NCBI GenBank assembly: GCA_965369325.1 | Contig: CBDUQI010000051.1 | Coordinates: 1-30,992 of the forward strand | Reading direction: 5' to 3' | From: CBDUQI01 sp965369325 | GTDB taxonomy: Bacteria; Pseudomonadota; Gammaproteobacteria; Steroidobacterales; JBCBZW01 | Length of the DNA stretch: 30,992 bases | In this document: piece after piece, positions 6,875-14,312 of the stretch | How the letters are laid out: every line of letters begins with the position of its first letter | How positions within the stretch are numbered: position 1 is the first letter of the stretch | Position numbers and translations under genes: made by a program | The notes under the pieces: model-generated | Databases searched by the model: none | What the model was told of the DNA's origin: nothing | Seen by the model: only the letters and a program-made list of their open reading frames with translations

Positions 6875-8809
6875 ATGCACGGCTGCTACGTCCGGGCACA
6901 AACGCACGAGCCACTTTTCGCCATGCAAAGCCAAGAAGAAGACAGTCCTGCTTCCGTTGCGCCGCCGGCGCTGGCCGACCAGTCACTGCTGGTCGGCTGC
7001 CTGAATGCGCCCGGGGACAACGTTATCGAACAGATGCTGAGCGGCATGTTGCGTGACGCCCACGGCGTGGCATGCCACGCAATGAGTCGACACGCTGGCG
7101 TGGCCGTTGCTCGCAATGCGGATACGCCGGCCTCGGTGCATCATCATGATGGCATTTGCGCTGCGATCATTGGCACTCCGCGCTGGGCCGACTCGCAGCT
7201 GGCCAAGCAGGCGCAGGAGGCTGGCCATGCCAGCGCGTTGCTCGCGGCCTACCGCGAGCACGGGCGCGACCTGCTGCGCCAGCTGCATGGCCCATTCGCG
7301 ATTTCCATCTCGGATGGCCCGAACCAGAAGGCACTACTGGCGATTGACCGGATCGGTATCCACACCATGGCGTGGACCCATCAACAGGAGCGCCTGTTGT
7401 TTGGCAACGCGGTCCGCTCGGTAGCTGCGCACCCGTCGATTGAGCCGCAGATCGACCCGCAGGCCATATTCGATTTTTGCTTTTTCCACGTGGTGCCCGC
7501 CCCAGGCAGCATCTACAAAGGCATCCACAAACTGGAAGCGGGGCAACTGCTTGAGCTACGTAACGGACAGGTGCGCGTAGAGCGCTATTGGGAGCCGGAG
7601 TTCGCACCGGCCGGCGCACCGTTTGATCCACAATTAGAGGAAGAGCTGCATGAGTGTCTGAAGGAGGCGGTCAGTCGCTGCCAGCCAGATGCTGACACTG
7701 CCGCTTTCCTAAGTGGGGGTCTGGACAGTTCGACTGTTTGCGGTGTGGCCAACGCGCAGACCGACGGACCACTTAACGCCTATGCCATGGGCTTTGAAGC
7801 TGATGGTTACGATGAGATGCACTACGCGCGCACCGCGGCTGGCCACTTTGGCCTGCAACTGCATGAGCGCTATGTGAACCCGGTGGAGATCGCCGAGACT
7901 TTGCCGGTGGTCGCGGCTTGGTATGACGAGCCGTTTGGTAATTCCTCCGCCGTTCCAGCCTATTTATGCGCACGCACGGCTGCGGGTAACGGGGTTAGGC
8001 AACTGTTGGCCGGCGATGGCGGGGATGAGCTGTTTGCGGGCAACGAGCGATACGTCAAACAGGCTTTGTTCGCGCACTACGATGGCTTGCCTGGCTGGCT
8101 GCAAAAAGGGCTGCTGGAGCCGGTGTCCCAATCGGCAGTGTTCCGTCACTTGCCAATGCTGAAAAAAGTCTCCAGCTACGTCAGCCAGGCCAGAATCGGG
8201 ATGCCGGGGCGGCTGGAATCGTACAATTTTCTGATGCGTACGCCGCACCAGGACGTGTTTCAGAAAGACTTCCTGGCGCAAATTGATCCAACCCATCCCA
8301 TTGCCAACATGAAGCGGGTGTATGATCGCGCGCCCAGCGAAGTGATGCTGGACAAGATGTTGTATCTGGATTGGCAACTGACCCTGGCGGACAATGATCT
8401 GCGCAAAGTGGGGGGCATGTGTGCCGCTGCGGGTGTGCAGGTGCGCTACCCGTTACTGGATGAAGACCTGCTGGCGTTATCGCTGCGGGTGCCGGCGGAG
8501 GAGAAAATTCGGAACCGGCGGTTGCGTAATTTCTTCAAGAACTCGCTGTCGGACTTTTTGCCACGTGAGATTATCGAAAAACCCAAGCACGGGTTTGGCC
8601 TGCCATTTGGTGTGTGGCTGAAAAGCACGCCGGTGTTGCAGGATGTGGTGTACTCCAGCTTGCACGCGTTAAAACGACGCGATCTTCTGAACCCGGAGTT
8701 TATCGATAACCTGATCGATACTCACAAGGTGGGCCACGCCTCGTACTATGGCTACATGCTGTGGGTGCTGGTGATTCTCGAGAACTGGCTGGCCAATCAG
8801 GCCGCTTGA
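6875..8809 (+). CDS. Asparagine synthetase-like amidotransferase, exosortase A cluster type, without the glutaminase Cys
   Basis: The protein has 644 residues from ATG 6875; an alternative ATG is at 6923. A stop lies in frame at 6848, so no longer N-terminus is possible. The C-terminal synthetase domain is intact. It has the PP-loop SGGLDSS (280-286) that binds ATP, and AGDGGDELFAGNERY (about 379-393). The N-terminal class II glutaminase domain is recognisable by IYKGIHKLEAGQLLEL and similar segments at its end. However, no Met-Cys-Gly start is present and the NGEIYN segment that binds glutamine is absent. The enzyme therefore probably uses free ammonia or a partner, or transfers another amine. 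Homologues such as WbpS in Pseudomonas O-antigen loci amidate uronic acids, so amidation of an AlgD-derived uronate is a possible role (inference). It converges with the deacetylase gene 12 bp downstream. Confidence 0.9.
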   Translation: MHGCYVRAQTHEPLFAMQSQEEDSPASVAPPALADQSLLVGCLNAPGDNVIEQMLSGMLRDAHGVACHAMSRHAGVAVARNADTPASVHHHDGICAAIIGTPRWADSQLAKQAQEAGHASALLAAYREHGRDLLRQLHGPFAISISDGPNQKALLAIDRIGIHTMAWTHQQERLLFGNAVRSVAAHPSIEPQIDPQAIFDFCFFHVVPAPGSIYKGIHKLEAGQLLELRNGQVRVERYWEPEFAPAGAPFDPQLEEELHECLKEAVSRCQPDADTAAFLSGGLDSSTVCGVANAQTDGPLNAYAMGFEADGYDEMHYARTAAGHFGLQLHERYVNPVEIAETLPVVAAWYDEPFGNSSAVPAYLCARTAAGNGVRQLLAGDGGDELFAGNERYVKQALFAHYDGLPGWLQKGLLEPVSQSAVFRHLPMLKKVSSYVSQARIGMPGRLESYNFLMRTPHQDVFQKDFLAQIDPTHPIANMKRVYDRAPSEVMLDKMLYLDWQLTLADNDLRKVGGMCAAAGVQVRYPLLDEDLLALSLRVPAEEKIRNRRLRNFFKNSLSDFLPREIIEKPKHGFGLPFGVWLKSTPVLQDVVYSSLHALKRRDLLNPEFIDNLIDTHKVGHASYYGYMLWVLVILENWLANQAA

Positions 8810-8813
8810 GCGG

Positions 8814-8828
8814 GGCCTGCGTCAGGCC
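8814..8828. terminator. Small hairpin between convergent amidotransferase and deacetylase genes
   Basis: GGCCTG (8814-8819) and CAGGCC (8823-8828) form a 6-bp stem with a 3-base loop. The hairpin overlaps the deacetylase stop codon and lies just after the amidotransferase stop. It could act on either strand, but no T run follows, so intrinsic termination is doubtful. Confidence 0.3.
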
Positions 8829-9781
8829 GCGGCTGATGCGGAAGCGTTTGACGGCGTGCGGGGAAGCTGCTGTGCCTGAGCGCCCATATAGCTCTTGAGC
8901 AGACGTAATGCGAACGGCAGGCGCCGCGTGTCCCACGGCCCGACGCGTGGCAGTTGCAGCGGGTCGTCTGCTGCACGCGCACATCCCCAGGCCGTTGTTA
9001 CGGCATAGTCAAAACCGTTCTCGGCCAGCATCTGCACATGCTGGCGACCGTAGTCGGCCTCCGGTTTCCCATTTGGGTAGGCAAAGGTACGCACCGGGTG
9101 CGCGATGATGTCTTGTAACTGCTCGCGGCTCTCATAGATTTCCTCGGCCGCCTGTTTGTCAGTGATCGCCTGCAGAATCGGATGATTGATGGTGTGTGCG
9201 CCTACCTCCATGCCAGCATCATGCAGCTCGCGTACTTGCTCCGCGCGCATCATGAAGGCGTCAGAGATATTGCTTTCGGTCCGTTCGATCAACTCCTGCA
9301 CCTGCGCCAGGCGTTGCTCTGGCGGGTTGTGTTTGATCGCGGGAAGCAGCTCGCGCAGCAGCGTACGACGCCTGGCGACATCCGATACATCGCGTTCACC
9401 CAGGCCAAGCCAGCTCAGATCCAGGCGATTGCCGGGCACCTGGCGAATGCACTCGATGACGCTGTCGTTCCACATGCGCCCGCCGTCCAGAAAGCCCGGT
9501 GCGACAAAGAAAGTGCCGGCGATTCGGTGACGCTTGAGGATCGGTAGTGCCAGCTCAGCATTGTCGGCATAGCCGTCATCAAAGGTGATGCAAACAGCGC
9601 GAGAGGGCAGCGTGCCTGCGTGCATCTTCGCGGCGGCCTCGTGCAGTGGCAGGACATTAAAGAAGCTCGCCAGCATGCCCATCAGCCGATCAAACACGCC
9701 AGACTGAATATCGCCGGTGCGGTAAGCGTCTGGCTCGTCCAGCACCCGATGATAGGTAAGAATCAGCAGTCGGTTACGCAA
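8822..9781 (-). CDS. Polysaccharide deacetylase (CE4/NodB), exosortase A cluster type
   Basis: This 319-residue protein starts at TTG 9781, preceded by GAGGG about 10 bases upstream; I see no in-frame ATG that would keep the ILTYHRV start of the family. The NodB domain is complete. LTYHRV (8-13) opens it, TFDDGY (66-71) carries the catalytic and metal-binding Asp pair, HTINH (196-200) gives the two metal-binding His, and TFAYPNG and AVTTAWG follow. Enzymes of this family remove N-acetyl groups from glycans with a divalent metal. There is no signal peptide or transmembrane segment, so action on the lipid-linked precursor in the cytoplasm is likely. It follows the ligase gene by 25 bp on the same strand, suggesting one transcript. 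Assignment to the exosortase-linked subgroup rests on context and overall pattern. Confidence 0.9.
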   Translation of the reverse strand: MRNRLLILTYHRVLDEPDAYRTGDIQSGVFDRLMGMLASFFNVLPLHEAAAKMHAGTLPSRAVCITFDDGYADNAELALPILKRHRIAGTFFVAPGFLDGGRMWNDSVIECIRQVPGNRLDLSWLGLGERDVSDVARRRTLLRELLPAIKHNPPEQRLAQVQELIERTESNISDAFMMRAEQVRELHDAGMEVGAHTINHPILQAITDKQAAEEIYESREQLQDIIAHPVRTFAYPNGKPEADYGRQHVQMLAENGFDYAVTTAWGCARAADDPLQLPRVGPWDTRRLPFALRLLKSYMGAQAQQLPRTPSNASASAAA

Positions 9782-9806
9782 GATGTCGGCCCTCGCAATC
9801 GCGGTG

Positions 9807-11195
9807 TCAGTGGCGGTCGGGCGCAGACGCCCCCGCCGTAGGAGGCCCAGAGGCCTGCGGGATGCCGGCCGCGCCGGCGGGGCCTTGACCGCGCAACCCA
9901 GCGGCCCGAAAGCGCTGGTAGGGGTCGGGGGCGCCGCCAGGGCGTTGCGGGTTCAGTTGTGTCAGCGCATCACGCGCCAGTCCGTTTAAGATCACTACGA
10001 TTGCCACCAGGTGGTAAAACAAATCAAAGTAAGACAGGCCTAGGAAGGCGCCACCAACGGCGTAGCCCACCACTGAGACTTGGACCATCGTCGCCAGATC
10101 ATGCACCCAGCGCAGTTGCGCGATATTCTTGGTTTGTTTTTGCAGCCGCTTGCCGGTGCGCAAGGTGAGCAGCAACAGGCCCAGGAAAAGGCCTAACCCG
10201 ACAAAGCCCTGCTCGGCCATCATCTCAAAATAAATACTGTGCGAGTCGTGGAAATCTTCCGGCTGTGGTGCGTAGCGCAGGAACAGCTCGGGTGAGAATA
10301 CCTGGAAGCCGCCGCCAGTGATGGGGTTGTCCTTGGCGAAATTAAACGCGAACCACCAAGCGTTAATACGCCCCATGGCGGAGCCGTCCGCCTGATAGTC
10401 GCGGATCGATTGCATGCGCTCCACCCATTCAGCCGGCATGAACAGCAGCAAAATGGGCAGCACAGCCAACAGCACCAGGCCCGTCGCTACTTTGTGGCGG
10501 CCCTTAAACCACATATAGACCACCATGCAGCCGGCCGCCAGGAAGCCCCCGCGTGAGTGTGAGCTTAGGATGGACAGGGCGGTAAGCCCCATCGATACGA
10601 CCATACCCCAGCGATAGTATTTGTTTTCAATGGTGAGATGTAGATACCGCATCAGCGGCAGGGTCATGATCAGCGCCAGTGCCAGCGCGTTGTTGTCGTG
10701 GATAAAACTGTCCTGCGGGCCAAACACCAAATACTGGCCGCCATTGATGATGGAGAAGATGCCGCCTTTGACGCCGTAAAAACCTAGCGAGACAACGATG
10801 GTCCACAGTAGGTAATGCAACCGTTCCTTATTACTGATGAGGTAGACGGTAAGTAGGGAAATTAGCTGGATTTTGATAGTGCGATCCCACTCAGATATCG
10901 CGTACTCAGGATAGTAGGCATCCAGTGTGGTGATGTTGAACCACAGAATAAGCACACACCACCAGCCGAACAGCGCGCTCATCGGCCATTTGCGCTTCTC
11001 CAGATTGAGGAAGATGGCGATGAAGGTGACGATGGCGATAATTTGCGCAAAAGGGAGATCATAGGCGAAGCCCCAGGTGAGCCGGTGGGGGTTCATATAG
11101 CTGATCCACGACCATACCAGCACCCCGATCCACGCCTGGCGCAGAATCAGCGGTACCGTGCCGATCACCATCATTACGACTAGCAGATCTCTCAC
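9807..11195 (-). CDS. O-antigen ligase/polymerase-like membrane protein, exosortase A system type
   Basis: This 462-residue polytopic protein starts at GTG 11195 with MRDLLVVMMVIG, the typical opening of the putative O-glycosylation ligase of exosortase A clusters. I count about ten hydrophobic segments. A Wzy_C/ligase-like loop contains SSHSRGGFLA (about 223-232), then GRINAWWFAFNFAKDNPITGGGFQVF and a DFHDSHSIYFEMMAEQGFVG segment whose His and Arg residues are characteristic of WaaL/Wzy-type enzymes. The family polymerises or transfers undecaprenyl-linked glycan at the periplasmic face. The C-terminal 50 residues are Pro/Gly/Ala-rich and probably disordered. The gene lies between algD (111 bp upstream) and the deacetylase, all leftward. 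Whether it is a polymerase or a ligase cannot be decided from sequence alone. Confidence 0.88.
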   Translation of the reverse strand: MRDLLVVMMVIGTVPLILRQAWIGVLVWSWISYMNPHRLTWGFAYDLPFAQIIAIVTFIAIFLNLEKRKWPMSALFGWWCVLILWFNITTLDAYYPEYAISEWDRTIKIQLISLLTVYLISNKERLHYLLWTIVVSLGFYGVKGGIFSIINGGQYLVFGPQDSFIHDNNALALALIMTLPLMRYLHLTIENKYYRWGMVVSMGLTALSILSSHSRGGFLAAGCMVVYMWFKGRHKVATGLVLLAVLPILLLFMPAEWVERMQSIRDYQADGSAMGRINAWWFAFNFAKDNPITGGGFQVFSPELFLRYAPQPEDFHDSHSIYFEMMAEQGFVGLGLFLGLLLLTLRTGKRLQKQTKNIAQLRWVHDLATMVQVSVVGYAVGGAFLGLSYFDLFYHLVAIVVILNGLARDALTQLNPQRPGGAPDPYQRFRAAGLRGQGPAGAAGIPQASGPPTAGASAPDRH

Positions 11196-11254
11196 GGCAG
11201 GTCTCTCGTGGGCCTGTTCATATCCGTATTTCCCGGCCCGTCCACAGGCCTGTT

Positions 11255-11294
11255 AGCCGCCGAATTGCGGCTGGCGCACGGCACCTTGCCGTGC
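11255..11294. repeat. Two adjacent hairpins between algD and the ligase gene
   Basis: GCACGGCA (11276-11283) pairs with TGCCGTGC (11287-11294) over a 3-base loop. AGCCGC (11255-11260) pairs with GCGGCT (11267-11272) over a 6-base loop. Both lie just after the algD stop on the minus strand. No T run follows, so they may stabilise the algD message or cause partial termination rather than act as a full terminator. Confidence 0.5.
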
Positions 11295-11306
11295 ACTCGG
11301 CGGATG

Positions 11307-12623
11307 CTACCAGCAGGCGCCCAGGTAGCGCCCGCGCAGTCCTTTCGGATCGATACCAACCAGGTCGAGCACCAGTTGTTGCGCCGTGTTCTGCGCCATC
11401 AGGGCGTCAATCAGCGCCTTGTCACTGAGCCCCACAACGATGACATCAGCATGATCCATCAACTCGTTCATGTTGTCACACATCAGCTCGCCAATGTGCG
11501 GAATGCTGCCTTCGATGTAGGCCCGGTTGGCACCCATCAGGCGCGACACATTCACCTCGGGATCGAAGATCTTGAGCGGCAGGCCCTTGCCAATAAAGCG
11601 CTCCGCCATGATCACCAGCGGGCTTTCGCGCAAGTCGTCGGTGCCGCTCTTGAAGCTGAGTCCGATCATCCCAACTTTGGGCCGGCCTTCCGCCAGCACT
11701 CGGTCGATCGCATGCTCGATGTGGTTCTGATTACTCGGCAGCAGCGCGCCCAGCATGGGTACCTGAACGTCCTCACGGCGGGCCAGGTACAACAACGCCT
11801 TCAGATCTTTTGGCAGGCAAGAGCCGCCAAATGCAAAGCCGGGTCGCAAGTAGGCCTTGGAGATGTTCAGTTGTTTGTCTTCGCACACAATCTTCATGAC
11901 CTCGTGCGAATCTACATCAAGCGCCTGCGCAATACGCCCGATCTCGTTGGCAAAGGTCACTTTCAACGCGTGGAAGGCATTGCAGGCGTATTTCACGCAC
12001 TCGGCGGTGCCGACACTGGTCACCATGAATTCCCCGGGCAAAGGGGCGAACAACTCGCGCAGCAAGTCGGCCGAGCGGGGGTCGTTGTCGGTGCCAATCA
12101 CTGTGAATGGCGGATTGTCGTAGTCCTTAATGGAGCTGCCTTCGCGCAGAAATTCCGGTTGGAAGCACAACCCGAACCCCTCACCCGCCTTCTTACCGGA
12201 GCGCTGCTCGATGATCGGCTTGATGTGGGTGTTGACCGTACCCGGCTCAACCGTTGAGCGGATTACCACGACGTGATAGTCCGGTTTATCTTTCAGTGCG
12301 TCGCCCATCTGCTCGGACAGCCGGGTAATGGCGTTGAGGTTCTGGCTGCCGTTGTTGGCCGACGGCGTGCCCACGCACACAAACGAGACCTGAGTCTCCG
12401 CGATGGCCTGCGCGTAGTTATCGGTCACGGTCACTGCGCCCTCATCCACCACTTTCTTCATCAGTTCCTGGATGCCGGCCTCCACAATGGGAGCGCTGCC
12501 GCTGCGGATCAGCGCGAGCTTGTTCTCGTCCACATCGACACCGACAAGTTTGTGTCCGTCACGGGCCAGGCAGGCCATTGAAACGGCGCCTACGTAACCA
12601 AGGCCGAAAACGCTGATCTGCAT
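11307..12623 (-). CDS. algD: GDP-mannose 6-dehydrogenase (AlgD-like)
   Basis: This 438-residue enzyme starts at ATG 12623 with AGGA about 11 bases upstream. It should oxidise GDP-mannose to GDP-mannuronate with two NAD+ in the cytoplasm. The N-terminal NAD-binding fold has FGLGYVGAVSMACLA (6-20). SFVCVGTPS, RSTVEPGTV, the FQPEFLREGSSIKDYD block, ALKVTFANEIGRIAQAL and the catalytic FGGSCLPKD with Cys269 follow in order. The C-terminal domain has GLSFKSGTDDLRESPLV and ends in GACW, close to the GICW end of Pseudomonas AlgD, whose catalytic Cys is at nearly the same number. UDP-glucose dehydrogenase is the main alternative, but the NPPFTVIG and LREGSS segments and the C-terminus favour AlgD. No other alginate gene (alg44, alg8, algG) is here, so the product is probably a different mannuronate-containing polymer. 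Confidence 0.88.
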   Translation of the reverse strand: MQISVFGLGYVGAVSMACLARDGHKLVGVDVDENKLALIRSGSAPIVEAGIQELMKKVVDEGAVTVTDNYAQAIAETQVSFVCVGTPSANNGSQNLNAITRLSEQMGDALKDKPDYHVVVIRSTVEPGTVNTHIKPIIEQRSGKKAGEGFGLCFQPEFLREGSSIKDYDNPPFTVIGTDNDPRSADLLRELFAPLPGEFMVTSVGTAECVKYACNAFHALKVTFANEIGRIAQALDVDSHEVMKIVCEDKQLNISKAYLRPGFAFGGSCLPKDLKALLYLARREDVQVPMLGALLPSNQNHIEHAIDRVLAEGRPKVGMIGLSFKSGTDDLRESPLVIMAERFIGKGLPLKIFDPEVNVSRLMGANRAYIEGSIPHIGELMCDNMNELMDHADVIVVGLSDKALIDALMAQNTAQQLVLDLVGIDPKGLRGRYLGACW

Positions 12624-12655
12624 GCTATGTATTCCTGCTCAAGTTCATTCGGTGA

Positions 12656-12685
12656 ATTATAAAAGGCTGCCCCGATCAGTGTCGA
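12656..12685 (-). promoter_or_regulatory. Sigma-70 promoter of algD
   Basis: On the minus strand TCGACA (12685-12680) is followed after 18 bases by a perfect TATAAT (12661-12656). Transcription would begin near 12649 and leave a leader of about 25 bases containing AGGA before the ATG at 12623. Confidence 0.6.
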
Positions 12686-12859
12686 AGCAATTTTGAAACG
12701 TTTTGAGTCAACCCGGCAGTGTGCTGCCCCGGTTGCTTACAAGTGAGCCCAAGCTGGCCGCTTAAGCGGAGCCCGCAATTGGCAGCCCCCAGCGCGCGCG
12801 TAACTCAATGCTCAATGATACGGTCGTTGTCCTTGTGTGTGCTGAGAACCAGTGCTTGC

Positions 12860-12875
12860 GGGCAGGCTGATTGCC
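12860..12875 (+). promoter_or_regulatory. Candidate sigma-54 promoter upstream of the ACP operon
   Basis: GGGCAGGCTGATTGCC matches the -24/-12 pattern TGGCACG-N4-TTGCW at the essential GG (12861-12862) and GC (12873-12874), which are 10 bases apart. GGCA and TTGC are both exact. The start would lie near 12886, giving a long leader of about 340 bases to the TTG at 13225. A match of this quality is expected about once by chance in a window this size. Confidence 0.35.
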
Positions 12876-13224
12876 AGGGTTTTCCAGTGCTCGCGATAGC
12901 ACGCGACGGGTTTGCATCCGGCGATACAACCAGCCGCGCAGAATATAGCAATTTGCCCCCGATTTACGTGATGTATTGCCTTGACACGCAGCGCTCGCGC
13001 TGTTCCTGTGCTGCGGTTCTCGGATTGCAGGTCGCGGGGCTGTACAATGTGCCGCTGCGTCCGCCATTGGTCGTTGGTGTGATGGCAACTGTCAACGATT
13101 GTCAGGAATCCCCTTCGGCCACGCAACAAGGGCAATATCCGCCGCTTCAGGAGGTCTGAGCGGGTGAGTGTTGCGTGCGCGCCCGGGTGGGCGTCGCAGC
13201 TGATTGACAATCTAGGGAGAGAAG

Positions 13225-13473
13225 TTGAACCTATTCGAAGAAGTGAAGGACCTGCTGGCCACAGCGCTGCAACTGGCTGACGCTGGCAGCGGTCTAACCG
13301 AAGACACCGAACTGCTGGGCGCGATGCCGGAGCTGGATTCGCAGGCCGTTGTTCACGTGATTACTGCGCTTGAAGATAATTTCGGATTTATCGTCGAGGA
13401 CGATGAAATCTCGGGCGAGACCTTTGCCACCCTGGGTGCGCTGGTTGAATTCGTACAAAGCAAGGTTATGTGA
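13225..13473 (+). CDS. Acyl carrier protein, exosortase A system type
   Basis: This 82-residue protein starts at TTG 13225, four bases after AGGGAGAG. It is acidic and helical, as carrier proteins are. The phosphopantetheine site is LDSQAV, with Ser39 as the predicted attachment residue. The rest follows the carrier-protein pattern, with IEDNFGF-like ALEDNFGFIVEDDEI ahead of a last helix ending VEFVQSKVM. It probably carries an acyl or aminoacyl group in the cytoplasm. Its last codons overlap the hydrolase start (GTGA, 13470-13473), so the two are translationally coupled. Carrier proteins with paired hydrolases are a known signature of exosortase A clusters, although their substrate is not established. 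Fatty-acid-synthesis AcpP is unlikely because the usual DSLDTVE is replaced. Confidence 0.9.
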   Translation: MNLFEEVKDLLATALQLADAGSGLTEDTELLGAMPELDSQAVVHVITALEDNFGFIVEDDEISGETFATLGALVEFVQSKVM

Positions 13474-14312
13474 GTAATTCGCCGCCAGCGATCGAGCCTT
13501 TCTTTCTGCCCGGCCAGGCGGGAGAACTGTTCGCACTATGCACACATCCGGCGCCGGGCACAGACAACGGCGTGGGCGTGTTGTATTGCCCGCCTTTTGG
13601 TGAGGAGCAGAATCGAACCCGGGTGACGGTGGGCCGTTGCGCACGCGCCCTGAGCGCGCTTGGTTATACGGTGCTGCAAGTGGATTTGTATGGCACTGGC
13701 GACAGCCAAGGGGAGTTTGCCGAGGGCGGTTGGGCAACCTGGACGGACGATTTGCTGCGCGCGGCCGAGTGGCTGAGCGGGCAGGGTGACGTACAACGGC
13801 TGAGTTTGTGGGGCCTGCGTCTTGGGGTGCCATTGGCGCTATCGGTCCTGGCTAAGCTACCCGAACAGCAGGCAATGCGTGTATTGGCATGGCATCCTGT
13901 CATCGCGGGCAAACAGTTCCTCTCACAGTTCTTGCGTTTGCGCGTCGCCGCAGGGTTGATGGACGAGCAGACCGGTGAGACCGTCGGCAGTCTGCGCGAG
14001 CAACTGGCCAACGGGCAGACGCTGGAAGTGGGCGGCTACGCGGTGTCCGCTGCGCTGGCACAGGACCTGGACAATATCGATCTGAAGGGGGCGCATCCGG
14101 CAGCGCCAGTGGACTGGCTTGAGATCGTGTCTAACCCCGAACGCCCCCTCACTCCCATCAGCCGTAAGCTGATCGAACAATGGGAGGCGCAAGGCGTACA
14201 GGTGAGCGCCCAAAGCATCGTGGGCGAAACCTTTTGGAGTACCCCCGAGATTGTTGTGCCGCAGGCCTTGATCGATGCCACCTGCCAGCGTGCCCGGGCG
14301 TGGTTGGGATGA
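13470..14312 (+). CDS. Alpha/beta hydrolase-like protein (exosortase A system hydrolase 2 type)
   Basis: This 280-residue protein starts at GTG 13470, overlapping the ACP stop by four bases. LYCPPFGEEQNRTR (38-51) is the hallmark of this subgroup, and QVDLYGTGDSQGEF (74-87) follows. The nucleophile elbow reads GLRLG (115-119), with Arg117 where a classical hydrolase has Ser. The catalytic triad is therefore incomplete by sequence, and the protein may be a non-hydrolytic partner or use other residues; my recollection is that Arg here is typical of the subgroup. No signal peptide is visible, so it acts in the cytoplasm, presumably on an acyl group carried by the ACP or on a glycan precursor (inference). 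The following hydrolase gene overlaps it by four bases, so the three form one translationally coupled unit. Confidence 0.87.
   Translation: MSNSPPAIEPFFLPGQAGELFALCTHPAPGTDNGVGVLYCPPFGEEQNRTRVTVGRCARALSALGYTVLQVDLYGTGDSQGEFAEGGWATWTDDLLRAAEWLSGQGDVQRLSLWGLRLGVPLALSVLAKLPEQQAMRVLAWHPVIAGKQFLSQFLRLRVAAGLMDEQTGETVGSLREQLANGQTLEVGGYAVSAALAQDLDNIDLKGAHPAAPVDWLEIVSNPERPLTPISRKLIEQWEAQGVQVSAQSIVGETFWSTPEIVVPQALIDATCQRARAWLG

Larger units (their letters stand above)
12624..13224. other. Divergent intergenic region between algD and the ACP operon, 601 bp
   Basis: No convincing gene is seen; the frames that stay open have no recognisable domain and atypical composition. The left end has a good sigma-70 promoter for algD. 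A sigma-54-like site lies at 12860-12875. The right end has the ACP ribosome site AGGGAGAG at 13214-13221. The length suggests a regulated divergent promoter region. Confidence 0.6.

Noticed and set aside
11208..12257. Open frame of 349 codons on the plus strand
   Set aside because: Antisense shadow of algD; His/Gln-rich translation without domains.
12780..12795. TGGCAG-like sigma-54 site (TGGCAGCCCCCAGCGC)
   Set aside because: The GG to GC spacing is one base short and the -12 element lacks TTGC.
12719..13159. Open frame of 146 codons on the plus strand between algD and the ACP gene
   Set aside because: No recognisable domain, composition rich in Cys, Ser and Arg unlike neighbours, no clear ribosome site, and it spans the probable regulatory region.
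12812..13210. Open frame of 132 codons on the minus strand in the same region
   Set aside because: No domain, odd His/Arg-rich composition, and it conflicts with the probable promoter region; treated as chance in GC-rich DNA.
13294..13833. Open frame of 179 codons on the minus strand
   Set aside because: Antisense to the ACP and hydrolase 2 genes, with low-complexity Pro/Arg-rich translation.
14180..14308. N-terminal extension of hydrolase 1 by 43 codons
   Set aside because: It lies inside hydrolase 2; the ATG at 14309 gives the usual family start and a coupled ATGA overlap.
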